Shown: one piece after another, positions 15,276-23,156 of the stretch
Layout: each line of letters begins with the position of its first letter
Numbering within the stretch: position 1 is the first letter of the stretch
Assembly: GCA_027489065.1 (NCBI GenBank)
Contig: JAIYAM010000057.1
Location: 1-32,585 of the forward strand
DNA from: Erythrobacteraceae bacterium
GTDB taxonomy: Bacteria > Pseudomonadota > Alphaproteobacteria > Sphingomonadales > Sphingomonadaceae
Reading direction: 5' to 3'
Length of the DNA: 32,585 bases
Notes under the pieces: generated by a model
Seen by the model: the letters and a program-made list of their open reading frames with translations, nothing else
What the model was told of the DNA's origin: nothing
Database searches by the model: none
Program-made: the position numbers and the translations under genes

Positions 15276-16480
15276 TGCCGCCGGTGCGCGATCACCTCTT
15301 GGCGCGCGGGCCGCTCGCCGAGCGGGTGAACGCCTTCCTCGGCAAGGCATGGGAGCGCGGCTGGCTGCCCCCGCCCGATCTCGACGCGGACGCGCTGTGG
15401 GCGCTTGCGGCCAAGCCCTATGGTGCGAAGGCGCAGGCGGCAGAGCATGGCGGACGCTCGGCGGAGGACGTCGCCGATTTCCGCGAGCGGCTCGTCCGGA
15501 TGATCGCTTCGGTCGAGGCCGAGGCAGATCTCAATCCGCTGGGCCGGACGATGGCCTGGGGGCAATTGTCGCGCGTGGTGAAGAACCGGCTCGCCTTCGG
15601 CAAGCTGTGGCGCGACCGGCCCGAGCTGCTGGAGACGCCGCTTGCGCCTCCGATCATCGTTATCGGCCACATGCGCTCCGGCACCACCCGCATTCACACG
15701 CTGCTCGCCGCCGATCCTGCGCACGCGTACACCCGCTACAGCGATGCCTACCACCCGGTGCCTGCGCGGCTGGGCATGAACCGGGTGAAGTCGGCGATCG
15801 AGCTGGCCATGCTCGGCCTGCTCAACCCGTGGATGCAATCGATTCACCCGATGACAGCGAACGGCGTCGAGGAGGAGCTGGCGTGGATCTCGGCCGCGCT
15901 CCACCATTCGATCTACGAAAGCCAGTGGCACATCCCTGCCTATTCGGCGTGGAGCGAGGCGCGCGATCCCCTGCCGATCTACCGCGAGTTCCGGCGCATC
16001 CTCCGGACCGACGCCGCGCATCGCGGGATTGCCGCCAAACCGCGCATCCTCAAGGTGCCCGCCTTCGCCGAGGACCTTGCGACCCTGCTCGGCCTGTTTC
16101 CCGAGGCGCGGCTGGTGATCGCCGAACGCGAGCACGAGGCGGTGCTGAAAAGCGCCGTCAGCCTCGCGGCAAACCAGATGGCGATCCAGTCCGACAGCTG
16201 CTGCGTGGAGGCGATCACTACGCGCTGGCGGCACAAGATCGCCCTGCGCGAGGCGCGGATGGCCGAAGTGCTGTCGGGCTGGGAGGGCCCTGTTGCCCGT
16301 GCCGGTTTCGACGCACTCAACGCCAACTGGGAGAGCGCCATCGCGCAGGTCTATGCCGATCTCGGGCTCACCCTCACACCCGCAGCGCTCGCCGCGATGC
16401 GCCGGACGATGGCCGCAAGCGAAAGCGGGCACCACCATGCGCACGCGGAGCAGCTCGCGCGGTTTGAACCCTCCGGCTAG
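15275..16480 (+). CDS. Sulfotransferase family protein
   Basis: This 401-residue cytoplasmic protein has the PAPS-binding 5'-phosphosulfate loop of sulfotransferases: PIIVIGHMRSGTTRIH, with G131 to T138 as the loop. The family moves a sulfuryl group from PAPS to hydroxyl or amino groups of lipids, sugars or small molecules; the acceptor here cannot be predicted. The C-terminal part has RLVIAEREHEAVLKSAVSLAANQM, which matches the 3'-phosphate-binding region in position. The N-terminal 120 residues are helical and specific to this bacterial subgroup. The ATG overlaps the purN stop by one base (TGATG), so it is in the purM-purN transcript although it has no evident link to purine synthesis. Confidence 0.82.
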   Translation: MPPVRDHLLARGPLAERVNAFLGKAWERGWLPPPDLDADALWALAAKPYGAKAQAAEHGGRSAEDVADFRERLVRMIASVEAEADLNPLGRTMAWGQLSRVVKNRLAFGKLWRDRPELLETPLAPPIIVIGHMRSGTTRIHTLLAADPAHAYTRYSDAYHPVPARLGMNRVKSAIELAMLGLLNPWMQSIHPMTANGVEEELAWISAALHHSIYESQWHIPAYSAWSEARDPLPIYREFRRILRTDAAHRGIAAKPRILKVPAFAEDLATLLGLFPEARLVIAEREHEAVLKSAVSLAANQMAIQSDSCCVEAITTRWRHKIALREARMAEVLSGWEGPVARAGFDALNANWESAIAQVYADLGLTLTPAALAAMRRTMAASESGHHHAHAEQLARFEPSG

Positions 16481-16486
16481 CGACAC

Positions 16487-16525
16487 AAAGCAAAAGGGCC
16501 GCCCCTTTCGGGACAGCCCTTTGCA
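16487..16525. terminator. Bidirectional hairpin terminator between sulfotransferase and ndk
   Basis: AAAGGGC (16493-16499) and GCCCTTT (16516-16522) form a seven-base stem around a GC-rich loop. A-rich and T-rich flanks on both sides suit both converging transcripts. It is short in T residues, so of moderate strength. Confidence 0.65.
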
Positions 16526-16545
16526 TTGCTTCAGCCGAACGGAAT

Positions 16546-16968
16546 TCAGCCGACGAGTTCTTCCGGCTTGAAGAAGTAGGCGATCTCGATCGCGGCGTTC
16601 TCTTCGCTGTCCGAACCGTGGACGGTGTTCTCGCCGATCGACAGGGCCAGTTCCTTGCGGATCGTGCCCGGGGCGGCGTCTGCGGGGTTGGTCGCGCCCA
16701 TGATGTCGCGGTTGCGAACCACGGCGTCTTCGCCTTCCAGCACCTGCACCACCACCGGCTCGCTCATCATGAACTCGACGAGCTCGCCGAAGAAGGGACG
16801 CTCCTTGTGGACCGCGTAGAAGCCTTCGGCCTGCTCGCGGGTCATGTGGATGCGCTTGGAAGCGACGACGCGCAGGCCGGCTTCTTCCAGCATCTTGGTG
16901 ACCGCACCGGTCAGGTTGCGGCGGGTGGCGTCGGGCTTGATGATCGAGAAGGTGCGGGTGACCGCCAT
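16546..16968 (-). CDS. ndk: Nucleoside diphosphate kinase
   Basis: This 140-residue enzyme transfers the gamma phosphate of ATP to nucleoside diphosphates through a phosphohistidine. The sequence begins [15 protein letters not shown] and carries the active-site [12 protein letters not shown] with catalytic His117, as in the E. coli enzyme; length matches the family. GGAG lies eight bases before the ATG. It is convergent with the sulfotransferase gene and divergent from the dioxygenase gene, so it is a single-gene unit. Confidence 0.97.
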   Translation of the reverse strand: MAVTRTFSIIKPDATRRNLTGAVTKMLEEAGLRVVASKRIHMTREQAEGFYAVHKERPFFGELVEFMMSEPVVVQVLEGEDAVVRNRDIMGATNPADAAPGTIRKELALSIGENTVHGSDSEENAAIEIAYFFKPEELVG

Positions 16969-17138
16969 GACAATGCTCCTGTGAACGTCTTTTTATGGGA
17001 GGGGGTTGTTGGCCGCGCGCGATAGATGCTGCGCTGCAAAATGGCAAGCGCGAGCACCCACGCCATCCGATCCGGAGCGGTTTCTAATCGACCGGTAGCA
17101 TGATATGCAGCCTGCGGGGAGCACACAGGGGTGACACC

Positions 17139-17777
17139 ATGAACCAGAATCACAAGCTTTCACGGCGCCATTTCGCGGGAGCCGCGCTGACCGCGGGCGC
17201 ACTCGTCGCCGGGGGCGGCATCGCCCGCGCGGCCGCGCCCGCGCTCACAGCCGGCGGCCCGCTCGGCCCGTTCTATCCAATCCAGCGCCCGCGCGACGAC
17301 GATTTCGACATGACCATGATCAAGGGCAGCAAGGGACGCGCGCTCGGCCGGGTGATCGAGGTCACGGGGCGCGTGCTCGATGCCAAGGGCAACCCGGTGC
17401 GCGGCGCGGCGCTCGAATTGTGGCAGTGCAATGCCGCCGGGCGCTATGCCCATCCGGGCGACGTCGCCACGGCGCCGCTCGATCCGAATTTCCAGGGCTT
17501 CGCGAAGCTCGTCACGGGGCCGACCGGCGAGTGGCGGATCAGGACCATCAAGCCATCGGGCTATGACAGCCCGATCGGCTGGCGCACCCCGCACATCCAC
17601 TTCGACATCAAGGGCCGCGCCGCGCGGCTCATCACCCAGATGTACTTCACCGAGGACTACGCCACCAACAGCAAGGATGCGCTCTACAACGAGCTTGGCG
17701 AAGACGCGGTGACGGCGATGGCCAGGCAGGCCGAGGCGGACAAGTATCGCTGGGACATCGTGCTTCTCGAAGGCTGA
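17139..17777 (+). CDS. Tat-exported intradiol ring-cleavage dioxygenase
   Basis: This 212-residue protein belongs to the intradiol dioxygenases (protocatechuate 3,4-dioxygenase beta-like), which open catechol rings between the hydroxyls using non-haem Fe(III). All four expected iron ligands are visible: Tyr103 (GRYAHPGD), Tyr142 (GYDSP), His152 and His154 (TPHIHFD). The N-terminus SRRHFAGAAL, then a hydrophobic stretch ending ARAAAP, is a twin-arginine signal, so the folded enzyme is exported. AGGGG lies before the ATG at 17139. No partner subunit or ring-degradation genes are adjacent. Its substrate is unknown. Confidence 0.88.
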   Translation: MNQNHKLSRRHFAGAALTAGALVAGGGIARAAAPALTAGGPLGPFYPIQRPRDDDFDMTMIKGSKGRALGRVIEVTGRVLDAKGNPVRGAALELWQCNAAGRYAHPGDVATAPLDPNFQGFAKLVTGPTGEWRIRTIKPSGYDSPIGWRTPHIHFDIKGRAARLITQMYFTEDYATNSKDALYNELGEDAVTAMARQAEADKYRWDIVLLEG

Positions 17778-17797
17778 CGCGCGGGCATCGTGCCCAG

Positions 17798-18295
17798 TCA
17801 GCCGGTCGGGATGGTGGAGACGACGATCTGGCCGGTGGTCGGCTCGCCCGCGGTGGCGGTGACCGCCAGCCGCGCGCCGTCGCGCTTTCGTTCGCCGACG
17901 ATCATGAGGGTTCCCGCAGCATCGTTTTCGAGCGTGACGGCAAAGCCCGCCGCCCGCGCCTGATCGCGAAAGTGCGCGATCACTGCCGGGGCCTCGACAT
18001 CGGCCTCGAAGGTGACGAGGCTCCCCTGCCCGTCCCCCATCGCGAACTGCGAGTGGGCGAGCACACGGGCACCGGGCACCATGCTGATGCCGCGCGGCAG
18101 GGTGACCGGAACGTTCGGTCCCGAGCGCAAGGTGGCGGTGCCGTCCTTGTGCGGAATGATCATGCGGACCTCGCCGGTTTCAGGGTCGATGGTGTGCTCT
18201 GCCTCCCGCTCGCCCGCGCCGGACTTGTCCAGATGATCGGGCGCGTCGCAGCCGCTCAGCATCAGCCCCGCTATTCCGGCAATGACCCAACGCAT
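17798..18295 (-). CDS. Putative lipoprotein of unknown function
   Basis: This 165-residue protein has a lipoprotein signal with lipobox LSGC and lipidated Cys16. Asp17 follows the cysteine, which in the E. coli Lol rule would favour retention in the inner membrane, though this does not hold in all species. The mature part begins with a charged linker (EREAEHTIDPETGEVRM), then an unfamiliar alpha/beta-like domain with VTFEADVEAPAVIAHFRDQARAAGFAVTL. I do not recognise the family. It lies 65 bases after holC on the same strand and may be the last gene of the pepA group. Confidence 0.7.
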   Translation of the reverse strand: MRWVIAGIAGLMLSGCDAPDHLDKSGAGEREAEHTIDPETGEVRMIIPHKDGTATLRSGPNVPVTLPRGISMVPGARVLAHSQFAMGDGQGSLVTFEADVEAPAVIAHFRDQARAAGFAVTLENDAAGTLMIVGERKRDGARLAVTATAGEPTTGQIVVSTIPTG

Positions 18296-18360
18296 GCGAC
18301 CCTTGCCCCCGGTGTGACGCTCACCGCATCATCACCGATCATGGGACGCGTCGCAAGCCG

Positions 18361-18795
18361 TCAGCCCTTCTTCACCCAGCGGCCGTCTTCCTGCGCATAG
18401 TAGGACCGCTCGACCTCGGCGCGGCCATCCTGTGCACGCCATGCTATTCGCGCATCGGGAGCGCCTTCGGGGGGAAAGAGCAGGAACACCCGCGCAAAGC
18501 CGGTCGCCTCGCGCCAGGTGCCGTCGGCGATGATCAGGTGGCTTGCACCATTGGCGGCGACCGGCTCGGCGGCGAGCAGTATCGGCTGGCGCTCGGCCCC
18601 CGGCGCGTCGGCCTCACCATTGGCGAGGAAGCTCTCAGGGCCACCCTCCCACAAGGCGCGCGCGATGGCTGCGCGCTGTTCGGCGTCGGCAGCCACGACC
18701 AGCACCCGCTCGCCACTGCCCAGCGCGCGCTTCGCGATCAGAGTCACGACCTTCTCGACCGGATCGTCGGTGACTTGCCAGAAATCGAGCTTCAC
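18361..18795 (-). CDS. holC: DNA polymerase III chi subunit
   Basis: This 144-residue protein matches the chi subunit of the DNA polymerase III clamp loader, which contacts single-strand binding protein. The start MKLDFWQVTDDPVEKVVTLIAKRALGSGERVLVVA and the middle stretch WREATGFARVFLLFPPE fit the family, as does the length. In E. coli holC also follows pepA; here a small DUF2256 gene lies between them, with its stop 30 bases before the holC start. The ATG at 18795 gives the expected N-terminus. Confidence 0.88.
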   Translation of the reverse strand: MKLDFWQVTDDPVEKVVTLIAKRALGSGERVLVVAADAEQRAAIARALWEGGPESFLANGEADAPGAERQPILLAAEPVAANGASHLIIADGTWREATGFARVFLLFPPEGAPDARIAWRAQDGRAEVERSYYAQEDGRWVKKG

Positions 18796-18813
18796 GAGGG
18801 TACCCCTTCTAGC

Positions 18814-18835
18814 CCTACCGCTGCGCTACTTGAGG
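18814..18835. repeat. Short repeat, copy 1
   Basis: This 22-base unit, CCTACCGCT to CTACTTGAGG on the plus strand, recurs at 18986 and 19020 with one base changed in each. This copy covers the stop codon of the DUF2256 gene on the minus strand. Confidence 0.75.
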
Positions 18836-18978
18836 GCGAGCTTCCCCCTGCGGCAGCGGTCGGAACAATACTTCACATTGTCCCAGTCCCGCTCCCACTT
18901 CTTGCGCCATGTGAACGGCAGGCCGCAGGCGAGGCAGGTCTTGCTCGGCAGGTCGGACTTCTTGCGCATTTTCGGCAT
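18826..18978 (-). CDS. DUF2256 small zinc-finger-like protein
   Basis: This 50-residue protein, in a gap between pepA and holC, matches DUF2256. It starts [15 protein letters not shown] and has two cysteine pairs, Cys15-x2-Cys18 (CLAC) and Cys38-x3-Cys42 (CSDRC), that can bind one zinc. Between them lies [17 protein letters not shown], the family's aromatic and basic core. The role of DUF2256 is unknown; basic charge and zinc fit nucleic acid binding. A second ATG at codon 4 is possible. The reading frame is intact and the gene lies on the pepA-holC strand, 30 bases from holC. Confidence 0.85.
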   Translation of the reverse strand: MPKMRKKSDLPSKTCLACGLPFTWRKKWERDWDNVKYCSDRCRRGKLALK

Positions 18979-18985
18979 TCTTGTC

Positions 18986-19011
18986 GGCCTACCGCTCCGC
19001 TACTTGAGGCC
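18986..19011. repeat. Short repeat, copy 2
   Basis: This is the 26-base form of the repeat, with GGCCT at one end and AGGCC at the other, so each unit can fold on its own ends. It differs from copy 1 by one base in the 22-base core. It lies just upstream of the DUF2256 start (minus strand). Confidence 0.75.
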
Positions 19012-19019
19012 GGCCTCTC

Positions 19020-19045
19020 GGCCTACCACTGCGCTACTTGAGGCC
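19020..19045. repeat. Short repeat, copy 3
   Basis: This is another 26-base unit with GGCCT and AGGCC ends, 34 bases after copy 2 in the same orientation. Between the two copies, read on the minus strand, GGCC-GAGA-GGCC is a tight hairpin with a GNRA-type tetraloop. It lies 14 bases beyond the pepA stop. Confidence 0.75.
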
Positions 19046-19059
19046 CGAAATGCACGCGC

Positions 19060-20520
19060 TTATCCTTCGAGCACGTCCCGCACGAACCGGTCGATCAGGC
19101 GCACGCCGTAGCCGGTCGCGCCCTTTTCCCAGGTAGCGCCCGGCTTGTTCGACCAGACCATCCCGGCGATGTCGAGGTGCGCCCAGGGGGTGCCGTCCTT
19201 GACGAAGCGCTGGATGAACTGCGCCGCGGTGATCGAGCCGCCCTCGCGCGGGCCGATGTTCTTCATGTCGGCGACCGGCGAATCGATCAGCTTGTCGTAT
19301 TCCGGGCCGAGCGGCATGCGCCACAGCTTGTCGCCGCTGGCCTTGCCCGCCGCCGCGAGCTGCTCGGCGAGGGTATCGTCATTGGCGAACATGCCGCCGT
19401 GTTCGCTGCCCAGCGAAATGATCATCGCGCCGGTCAGGGTGGCGAGGTCGACGATCCGCGCCGGGGCGTATTGTTCCTGCGCCCAGTAAATCGCGTCGCA
19501 CAGCACCAGCCGGCCTTCAGCGTCGGTGTTGAGCACCTCGACGGTCTGGCCGCTCATGGTGGTGATCACGTCACCCGGGCGCATCGCCTTGCCGTCGGGC
19601 ATGTTCTCGACGAGGCCCATGACCCCGATCACGTTGGCCTTGGCCTTGCGCGTGGCAAGCGCCAGCATCGCGCCAGCAACCGCGCCCGCGCCGCCCATGT
19701 CCCACTTCATGTCCTCCATGCCGGGCCCCGGCTTCAGGGAGATGCCGCCGGTGTCGAAGGTGACGCCCTTGCCGACGAACACGGTCGGCTTCTCGCCCGC
19801 CGCCCCGCCGTTCCAGCGGATCGCGAGGAGCTTCGATTCGCGCTCCGAGCCCTGTCCGACGCCGACGAGCGCGCCCATCCCGAGCGCCTCCATCTCGGCT
19901 TCGCCCAGCACGGTGATTTCCACGCCGGTGCCCGCGAAGGCATCCTCGCAGGCAGTCACGAAAGTCGCGGGGTAGAGGAGGTTGGCAGGCTCGGTCACGA
20001 GACCGCGGGTGAATTCGACGCCCTTGGCGATGGCTGCCTCGCGCGCCCATGCCGCCTCGGTGCCTTCGGGCGCGCCCGTGACGTGGACGGTGGTCAGCGA
20101 GGGGCGCTTGTCGGCGGCAAGCTTGGTGCGATACTTGTCGTGCCGCCAGCCGCGCAGGCGCAGGCCGAGCAGCACCGCGGCGGCCTCGTCCGCCGACAGC
20201 GCGGCGTGGGCAAGGTCGAGCACCATCGCGGTCTCGCCCGAGACGAGGTACTTGGCGGTCAGCGCCGCGCCTGCACGCTCGCAAGCGGCGCGGCGATCGG
20301 CGGCATCGGCTTCACCGAGACCTGCCAGAGCGATGCGCTTCACGGAGCCGTCAACGCTCGCGAAGCCTTCGAACAGCTGCGCGGTGCGGCCGGCGAACTT
20401 CGAGGCAGCCGCGCCTTCGACCAGCGCCGCATCGAGCCCGGCCAGCGCCTGACCCTGGTTCACTGCCCTCGCGTGGAGGCGGACATCTGAAGGAGCGGCG
20501 GCGGCGAAGTGGATCTGCAT
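19060..20520 (-). CDS. pepA: Leucyl aminopeptidase (M17)
   Basis: This 486-residue cytosolic exopeptidase removes N-terminal residues from peptides using two metal ions. The catalytic C-terminal domain has VFVGKGVTFDTGGISLKPG, then MKWDMGGAGAV, and the M17 signature NTDAEGRL at 331-338. The N-terminal domain (about 1-165) is the usual regulatory alpha/beta domain; in E. coli PepA it also takes part in DNA binding. Length matches. The start MQIHFAAAAPS is chosen by GGAG upstream; the longer frame overlaps the lptD promoter region. It heads the pepA-DUF2256-holC group and is divergent from lptD. Confidence 0.95.
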   Translation of the reverse strand: MQIHFAAAAPSDVRLHARAVNQGQALAGLDAALVEGAAASKFAGRTAQLFEGFASVDGSVKRIALAGLGEADAADRRAACERAGAALTAKYLVSGETAMVLDLAHAALSADEAAAVLLGLRLRGWRHDKYRTKLAADKRPSLTTVHVTGAPEGTEAAWAREAAIAKGVEFTRGLVTEPANLLYPATFVTACEDAFAGTGVEITVLGEAEMEALGMGALVGVGQGSERESKLLAIRWNGGAAGEKPTVFVGKGVTFDTGGISLKPGPGMEDMKWDMGGAGAVAGAMLALATRKAKANVIGVMGLVENMPDGKAMRPGDVITTMSGQTVEVLNTDAEGRLVLCDAIYWAQEQYAPARIVDLATLTGAMIISLGSEHGGMFANDDTLAEQLAAAGKASGDKLWRMPLGPEYDKLIDSPVADMKNIGPREGGSITAAQFIQRFVKDGTPWAHLDIAGMVWSNKPGATWEKGATGYGVRLIDRFVRDVLEG

Positions 20521-20668
20521 GGGGGGGAACTCCGGGGGAACAGGGCGTGAGGTCACCCCTTCGGCGCACCGCTGGCAGGGCGCCATGCACCTGCGACAGG
20601 CCGCACGCGCCGGGGGCGCAATGGCGATTGCGATTAGGCGCGAGCGGTGCAATAGGCAAGGCCATGTC

Positions 20669-20674
20669 GGGAGG
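20669..20674 (+). promoter_or_regulatory. Ribosome binding site that decides the lptD start
   Basis: GGGAGG lies seven bases before GTG 20682. An upstream in-frame ATG at 20664 has only AAGG three bases away, so the GTG is the better start. Confidence 0.65.
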
Positions 20675-20681
20675 CTCGCCA

Positions 20682-22967
20682 GTGGACACGCGCAACGCCG
20701 CGGACCTTGCCTTGCGCCCTTCCGCGCCGGGGGCCGCGTCGCGTGTCGCTCTGGCGATGGCCCTGCTGGCCGCCGCCGCGCCGCTCGCCGCACAGGACCG
20801 CCCGCCGGTCGCCATCACCACACCGGCCACCGCCCCCGAGAACGCGGTCGCCTCCCCTGCGCCGCGCAAAATCGACTTCGAGGCAAGCCAGCTCAGCTAC
20901 AACGACGAGGACGACACCGTCACCGCGAGCGGCAATGTCATCCTGCGCTCCGAAGACCGCTCGGTGCGCGCCGATGCCGTCACCTGGGATCGCAAGACCG
21001 GCACCATCATCGCGACCGGCAACATCCGCCTGGTCGATGAGGCAGGCAACCAGCTGTTCACCGACCGGGTCGAGCTCACCGAGGAGTTCGACACCGGGGC
21101 CATGTCCGAACTGCTGATCGCCCTGCGCGCCGGCGGGCGCCTCGCGGCACGCTCGGCGATGCGCAGCGCGGATGGTAATGCGGTGCTCACCGATGCCGCC
21201 TACTCGGCCTGCCCCGTGGTGGACAGCAAGGGCTGCCCGCGCGAGCCGAGCTGGCGCGTCACCGCGCGGCGCGTGATCTACGACCAGAAAGAGAGCCAGG
21301 TGCGCTTCGAGGGCGCAATGCTCGAGCTGTTCGGCGCGCGCATCCTGCCGCTCCCCGGCCTCTCGATCCGCACCGACGGCGGGGCCGAGAGCGGCTTCCT
21401 CGTCCCCGACGTGCGGGTCACGCAGGTCAACGGGCTCGAGATTGCGGGCGAATATTTCTGGCGCGTCGCGGAGAATGCCGACCTGACGCTCGGCGCCTTC
21501 GTCTTCTCCAACGCCGCCCCGATGGCGAGCGCCAAGTGGCGCCACCTCACCGAAAAGGGCGCCTATCAGGTCGGCGGCTACGTCACCTTCTCCGACCGCG
21601 CCACCGACTTCACCGGCGGCCAGACCCTGCGGAGCGACCCGCGCGGCTATTTCGATGCCAATGGCCGCTTCCAGTTCTCGCCCGACTGGAGCCTCACCGG
21701 CTCGGTCCGCCTCGCCAGCGACCGCACCTTCCTGCGCCGCTACGACATCAGCCGCGACGACCGACTGCGCTCGACGATCAATCTCGAACGCATCACCGAG
21801 CGGTCCTACCTCTCGATCGCCGGCTGGGCGACGCAGACGCTCCGCCTCAATGCCGACCAGGGCCAGGTGCCGCTGGCGCTGCCGGCCATCGACTATCGCC
21901 AGAAGATCGGTGACAAGATCCTCGGCGGCGATCTGATGGTGCAGGCGAACAGCCTCGCGCTGCTGCGCAACGACGGGCAGGACACCCGCCGCGCCTTCGC
22001 CGGCGCGCAGTGGGATCTCAAGCGCCTGACCGGCATGGGCCAGGTCGTGACGCTCACCGGCCTCGTGCGGGGCGACGTCTACAACACCGACAACATCCTC
22101 GCCACCGCCACCCCCACCTATCGCGGCACCGAGGGGTGGACCGCGCGCGGCATCGCCACCGCGGCGCTCGACATCGAGTGGCCCTTCGTCGGCCAGGCCT
22201 TCGGCGGCACGCAGGTGTTCAAGCCGCGCCTGCAATTCGTCGCCAGCCCGCGGGTGCGCAACCTCGATGTGCCCAATGAGGACGCGCGCGCGATCGACCT
22301 TGAGGATTCGAACCTCTTCGCCCTCAACCGCTTCCCCGGCTATGACCGGGTCGAGGACGGCAGCCGCCTGACATGGGGCGTCGACTGGCAACTCCAGCGC
22401 CCCGGCTGGCGGATCAAGACGACGGTCGGCCAGTCCTTCCGGCTCGAACGCCCCCGCCCCGGCATTTTCCCCGAAGGCACCGGGCTCACCGACAAGGTCA
22501 CCGATTTCGTCGGCCGCACGGAAGTGCGCTTCCGCAACCTTGTCAGCTTCACCCACCGCTTCCGGCTCGACAAGGACAGCCTCGCGGTGCGCCGCAACGA
22601 GATCGACGCGACCATCGGGACGCGCCAGACCTATCTGGAACTGGGCTACCTGCGGCTGAACCGCGACATCGCCACGGTCGAGGATCTGCGCGACCGCGAG
22701 GAAGTGCGGGCCGCCGCGCGCGTGGCGATCGGACGGCGCTGGTCGGTGTTCGGATCAGGGGTGTTCAACCTCACCGACGCCGAGGAAGATCCGGTCTTCC
22801 AGTCCGACGGCTTCCAGCCGATCCGCACGCGCTTCGGCGTCGCCTATGCCGACGACTGCATCGAGTTCGGCGCGACCTGGCGGCGCGACTTCATCGACGC
22901 AGGCGACGCGCGGCGCGGCAACGCGTTTCAGGTGTTCTTCGCTTTGCGGAACCTCGGGTTCCGCTAA
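20682..22967 (+). CDS. lptD: LPS-assembly protein LptD
   Basis: This 761-residue outer-membrane protein forms, with LptE, the translocon that inserts lipopolysaccharide into the outer leaflet. A signal peptide (hydrophobic core LAMALLAAAAPLAAQ) precedes an OstA/LptA-like jellyroll (IDFEASQLSYNDEDDTVTASGNV to about residue 130), then the beta-barrel, ending NAFQVFFALRNLGFR with a terminal aromatic-basic pair suited to BAM recognition. Cys177 and Cys185 (CPVVDSKGC) and Cys726 (DDCIEFG) are the visible cysteines; E. coli LptD uses four, one close to the mature N-terminus that is absent here. It starts the lptD-surA-pdxA-ksgA block and is divergent from pepA. Confidence 0.93.
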   Translation: MDTRNAADLALRPSAPGAASRVALAMALLAAAAPLAAQDRPPVAITTPATAPENAVASPAPRKIDFEASQLSYNDEDDTVTASGNVILRSEDRSVRADAVTWDRKTGTIIATGNIRLVDEAGNQLFTDRVELTEEFDTGAMSELLIALRAGGRLAARSAMRSADGNAVLTDAAYSACPVVDSKGCPREPSWRVTARRVIYDQKESQVRFEGAMLELFGARILPLPGLSIRTDGGAESGFLVPDVRVTQVNGLEIAGEYFWRVAENADLTLGAFVFSNAAPMASAKWRHLTEKGAYQVGGYVTFSDRATDFTGGQTLRSDPRGYFDANGRFQFSPDWSLTGSVRLASDRTFLRRYDISRDDRLRSTINLERITERSYLSIAGWATQTLRLNADQGQVPLALPAIDYRQKIGDKILGGDLMVQANSLALLRNDGQDTRRAFAGAQWDLKRLTGMGQVVTLTGLVRGDVYNTDNILATATPTYRGTEGWTARGIATAALDIEWPFVGQAFGGTQVFKPRLQFVASPRVRNLDVPNEDARAIDLEDSNLFALNRFPGYDRVEDGSRLTWGVDWQLQRPGWRIKTTVGQSFRLERPRPGIFPEGTGLTDKVTDFVGRTEVRFRNLVSFTHRFRLDKDSLAVRRNEIDATIGTRQTYLELGYLRLNRDIATVEDLRDREEVRAAARVAIGRRWSVFGSGVFNLTDAEEDPVFQSDGFQPIRTRFGVAYADDCIEFGATWRRDFIDAGDARRGNAFQVFFALRNLGFR

Positions 22968-23156
22968 TCCCGCGTGCAATTGCGCCCTTCGATTGGCAGG
23001 GCGCGCAAATGGCGTTAAAGGCCTGCGCTCGGGAAGCGAAAGGCCCCATGGGGGATCGAGGGGACTCAGCTTCCATTCAGCAGGGGATCGCCATCGGCGA
23101 GACGACCGGCGCTGGGACCAGCGCCGATGATCAGGTCAAGAGACGGGACATAACGA

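Noticed and set aside
18814..19045. CRISPR array or tRNA fragment in the repeat region
   Set aside because: Only three copies with uneven spacing, so no CRISPR. The minus strand contains a GCGCAGYGGTAG string like a tRNA D-arm, but no anticodon or T-arm follows.
20634..22556. Long minus-strand open frame antisense to lptD
   Set aside because: No recognisable domain and low-complexity composition; lptD on the plus strand is complete with signal peptide and barrel end.
22980..23005. Stem (GCGCCC/GGGCGC) after lptD as a terminator
   Set aside because: No T-run follows and the gene block appears to continue into surA; it may be a weak hairpin only.
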